NCBI GenBank assembly: GCA_943359395.1
Contig: CALRHH010000006.1
Location: 1 to 48,368, forward strand
Direction: 5' to 3'
Length of the DNA stretch: 48,368 nucleotides
Source of the DNA: Candidatus Nomurabacteria bacterium
Lineage (GTDB): Bacteria; Patescibacteriota; Minisyncoccia; Phycocordibacterales; UBA2100
Shown here: piece by piece, positions 47,109 to 48,368 of the stretch
Numbering within the stretch: the stretch's first letter is position 1
How the letters are laid out: each line of letters begins with the position of its first letter
The notes under the pieces: model-generated
The model's database searches: none
The model's input: only the letters and a program-made list of their open reading frames with translations
Told to the model about the DNA's origin: nothing
Made by a program: the position numbers and the translations under genes

Positions 47109-47960
47109 TTATTTTTTTTCTAAACTCTTTCTTTCTACTTCATCAATTGTTTTACCTTCGATATTTTTCCACTCGTTCCAACCATTTGCTGATCTACCCA
47201 TTACAAAACCGGCGGCAGTAGAAAGACTAGAAAAAGTAATTTTTTGCTGTACTTCATAAAAGTTGCCTTTATCTGATACCGCTTGTTCTTGGATTTTTTC
47301 AGCCCGCAAATTATGCAGATACTCATGGATGCTTGGCACTTCTTCTTTTGCCACTTGTGAACCCTCAAGAACAATCATGCCTTCCGATGTATAAATTCCC
47401 TTAGCCTCCAACCCTTTTGCTTTTATAAAATATTTTTCATACGATTTGTCTGCAATAGACGCAATTTCATGGAAAGTATACCCGAGGGTCGATAGAACAA
47501 GTTTTATGTTTTGTTTAAATTCATCCATGTCGCTCTCGTCCTCCTCCGATAGCTTTGAGCCATCTGGAGAGTTTCCGTTGTGCATTTTGGCACGATTCGC
47601 TTTTTTACAATCATCAACAAATGTCGCTTCCAAAAATCTAACATGGGCTTTAGATAAATTTTCATCTTTAGCCAAGAAAACAATGCAGGTGTTCCAAAAA
47701 TCCTTAGATTGATGTTGCGAAATTCTTTTTTGGAAATTTTCAGCTTCTCCGATGTATACTTCTGGACTTATCGAAGTACCTCCATTCAAAAAATATAGAC
47801 ATTGCTTGCTTAATTCCTCACGCTTATTTACTACCTCAAGTTTATTTCGTGGAATAACAAATGCCAAACCAGACCAGTTACTGAGTTGGACTTTTTTTAC
47901 ACCCGTTGGATCTCCTTCGAGGAGGAATAATTTTATTGTTTTTGGGGCTATATTTTTCAT
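47109..47960 (-). CDS. GIY-YIG nuclease family protein with DUF4357-like C-terminus
   Basis: PEVYIGEAENFQKRISQHQSKDFWNTCIVFLAKDENLSKAHVRFLEATFVDDCKKANRA. Confidence 0.87.
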   Translation of the reverse strand: MKNIAPKTIKLFLLEGDPTGVKKVQLSNWSGLAFVIPRNKLEVVNKREELSKQCLYFLNGGTSISPEVYIGEAENFQKRISQHQSKDFWNTCIVFLAKDENLSKAHVRFLEATFVDDCKKANRAKMHNGNSPDGSKLSEEDESDMDEFKQNIKLVLSTLGYTFHEIASIADKSYEKYFIKAKGLEAKGIYTSEGMIVLEGSQVAKEEVPSIHEYLHNLRAEKIQEQAVSDKGNFYEVQQKITFSSLSTAAGFVMGRSANGWNEWKNIEGKTIDEVERKSLEKK

Positions 47961-47962
47961 AA

Positions 47963-48160
47963 TTATTTCTGTATCAAGTCATCAACCTTGATTTCGAGAG
48001 CCTTGGCTATTTTAGACAAAGTGTCGATTGTTGGGTTTTGATTGACTCCATTCTCAATCTTAACAATCGTATTGAGAGACAAATCAGCAAGTCGGGCGAC
48101 TTTTTCGAGGGAATAGCCCTTTTCGGCTCTGATCTTTTTTAAATTGCTTGCTATGCTCAT
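47963..48160 (-). CDS. XRE-family HTH regulator, 65 aa
   Basis: MSIASNLKKIRAEKGYSLEKVARLADLSLNTIVKIENGVNQNPTIDTLSKIAKALEIKVDDLIQK. Confidence 0.95.
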   Translation of the reverse strand: MSIASNLKKIRAEKGYSLEKVARLADLSLNTIVKIENGVNQNPTIDTLSKIAKALEIKVDDLIQK

Positions 48161-48253
48161 ATGAAATCTTGTATAATTTAGTATATAGAATATAATATAA
48201 AGTATGGAATCTTTATATTTAAATCATAGCGAATTTATGAGCAAATGTAAATA

Positions 48254-48368
48254 TGAAACGGCGAAGCAAAACCAAAAATTCCCTTTCCATTGCGGTGGAG
48301 GGGTGGGGGGAGGAGACGCGAGAAAAATGCAAGGAAATTTTTTGGTTTTTGCACACGCGAGTCCGCGA
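48254..48368 (-). repeat. Right arm of the inverted repeat flanking the AT-rich cassette (cut by window edge)
   Basis: TGAAACGGCGAAGCAAAACC..TTTTTGCACACGCGAGTCCGCGA = reverse complement of 43678-43803. Confidence 0.93.

Overview
The gene content looks like a Patescibacteria/CPR (Parcubacteria-like) chromosome segment. This is inferred from compact genes and reduced metabolism; no database search was possible. Most genes lie on the minus strand: uvrB (partial, left edge), tyrS, msrA, lysS, an RND pump with HlyD-type adaptor, ZIP, purF, argF, an amino-acid-kinase-like/GNAT pair, an orphan HisG-like protein, a TrpR/YerC-like regulator, gnd, zwf, gpmA, eno, an MFS transporter, obg, tgt (+), a hydroxyacid dehydrogenase / glycerate kinase / truncated pyruvate kinase run, ABC-F and mscL. 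An AT-rich accessory cassette (about 43.9-48.25 kb) carries SOUL, TspO, DUF2177, DUF1295, GIY-YIG and XRE genes and is bounded by ~115-bp inverted repeats. The strongest non-coding signals are: (i) a two-hairpin module upstream of tyrS and of a 20-codon Lys-rich ORF, with compensatory stem changes and one copy nested in the loop of another; (ii) two 65-nt elements with conserved TACCCCnTGAGATA / TATCTCAnGGGGT arms; (iii) a recurrent -10 hexamer followed by exactly 6 nt and then the start codon, implying widespread leaderless transcription; (iv) a TrpR-operator-like palindrome over the promoter of the TrpR-family gene. No tRNA, rRNA or CRISPR array was recognised.
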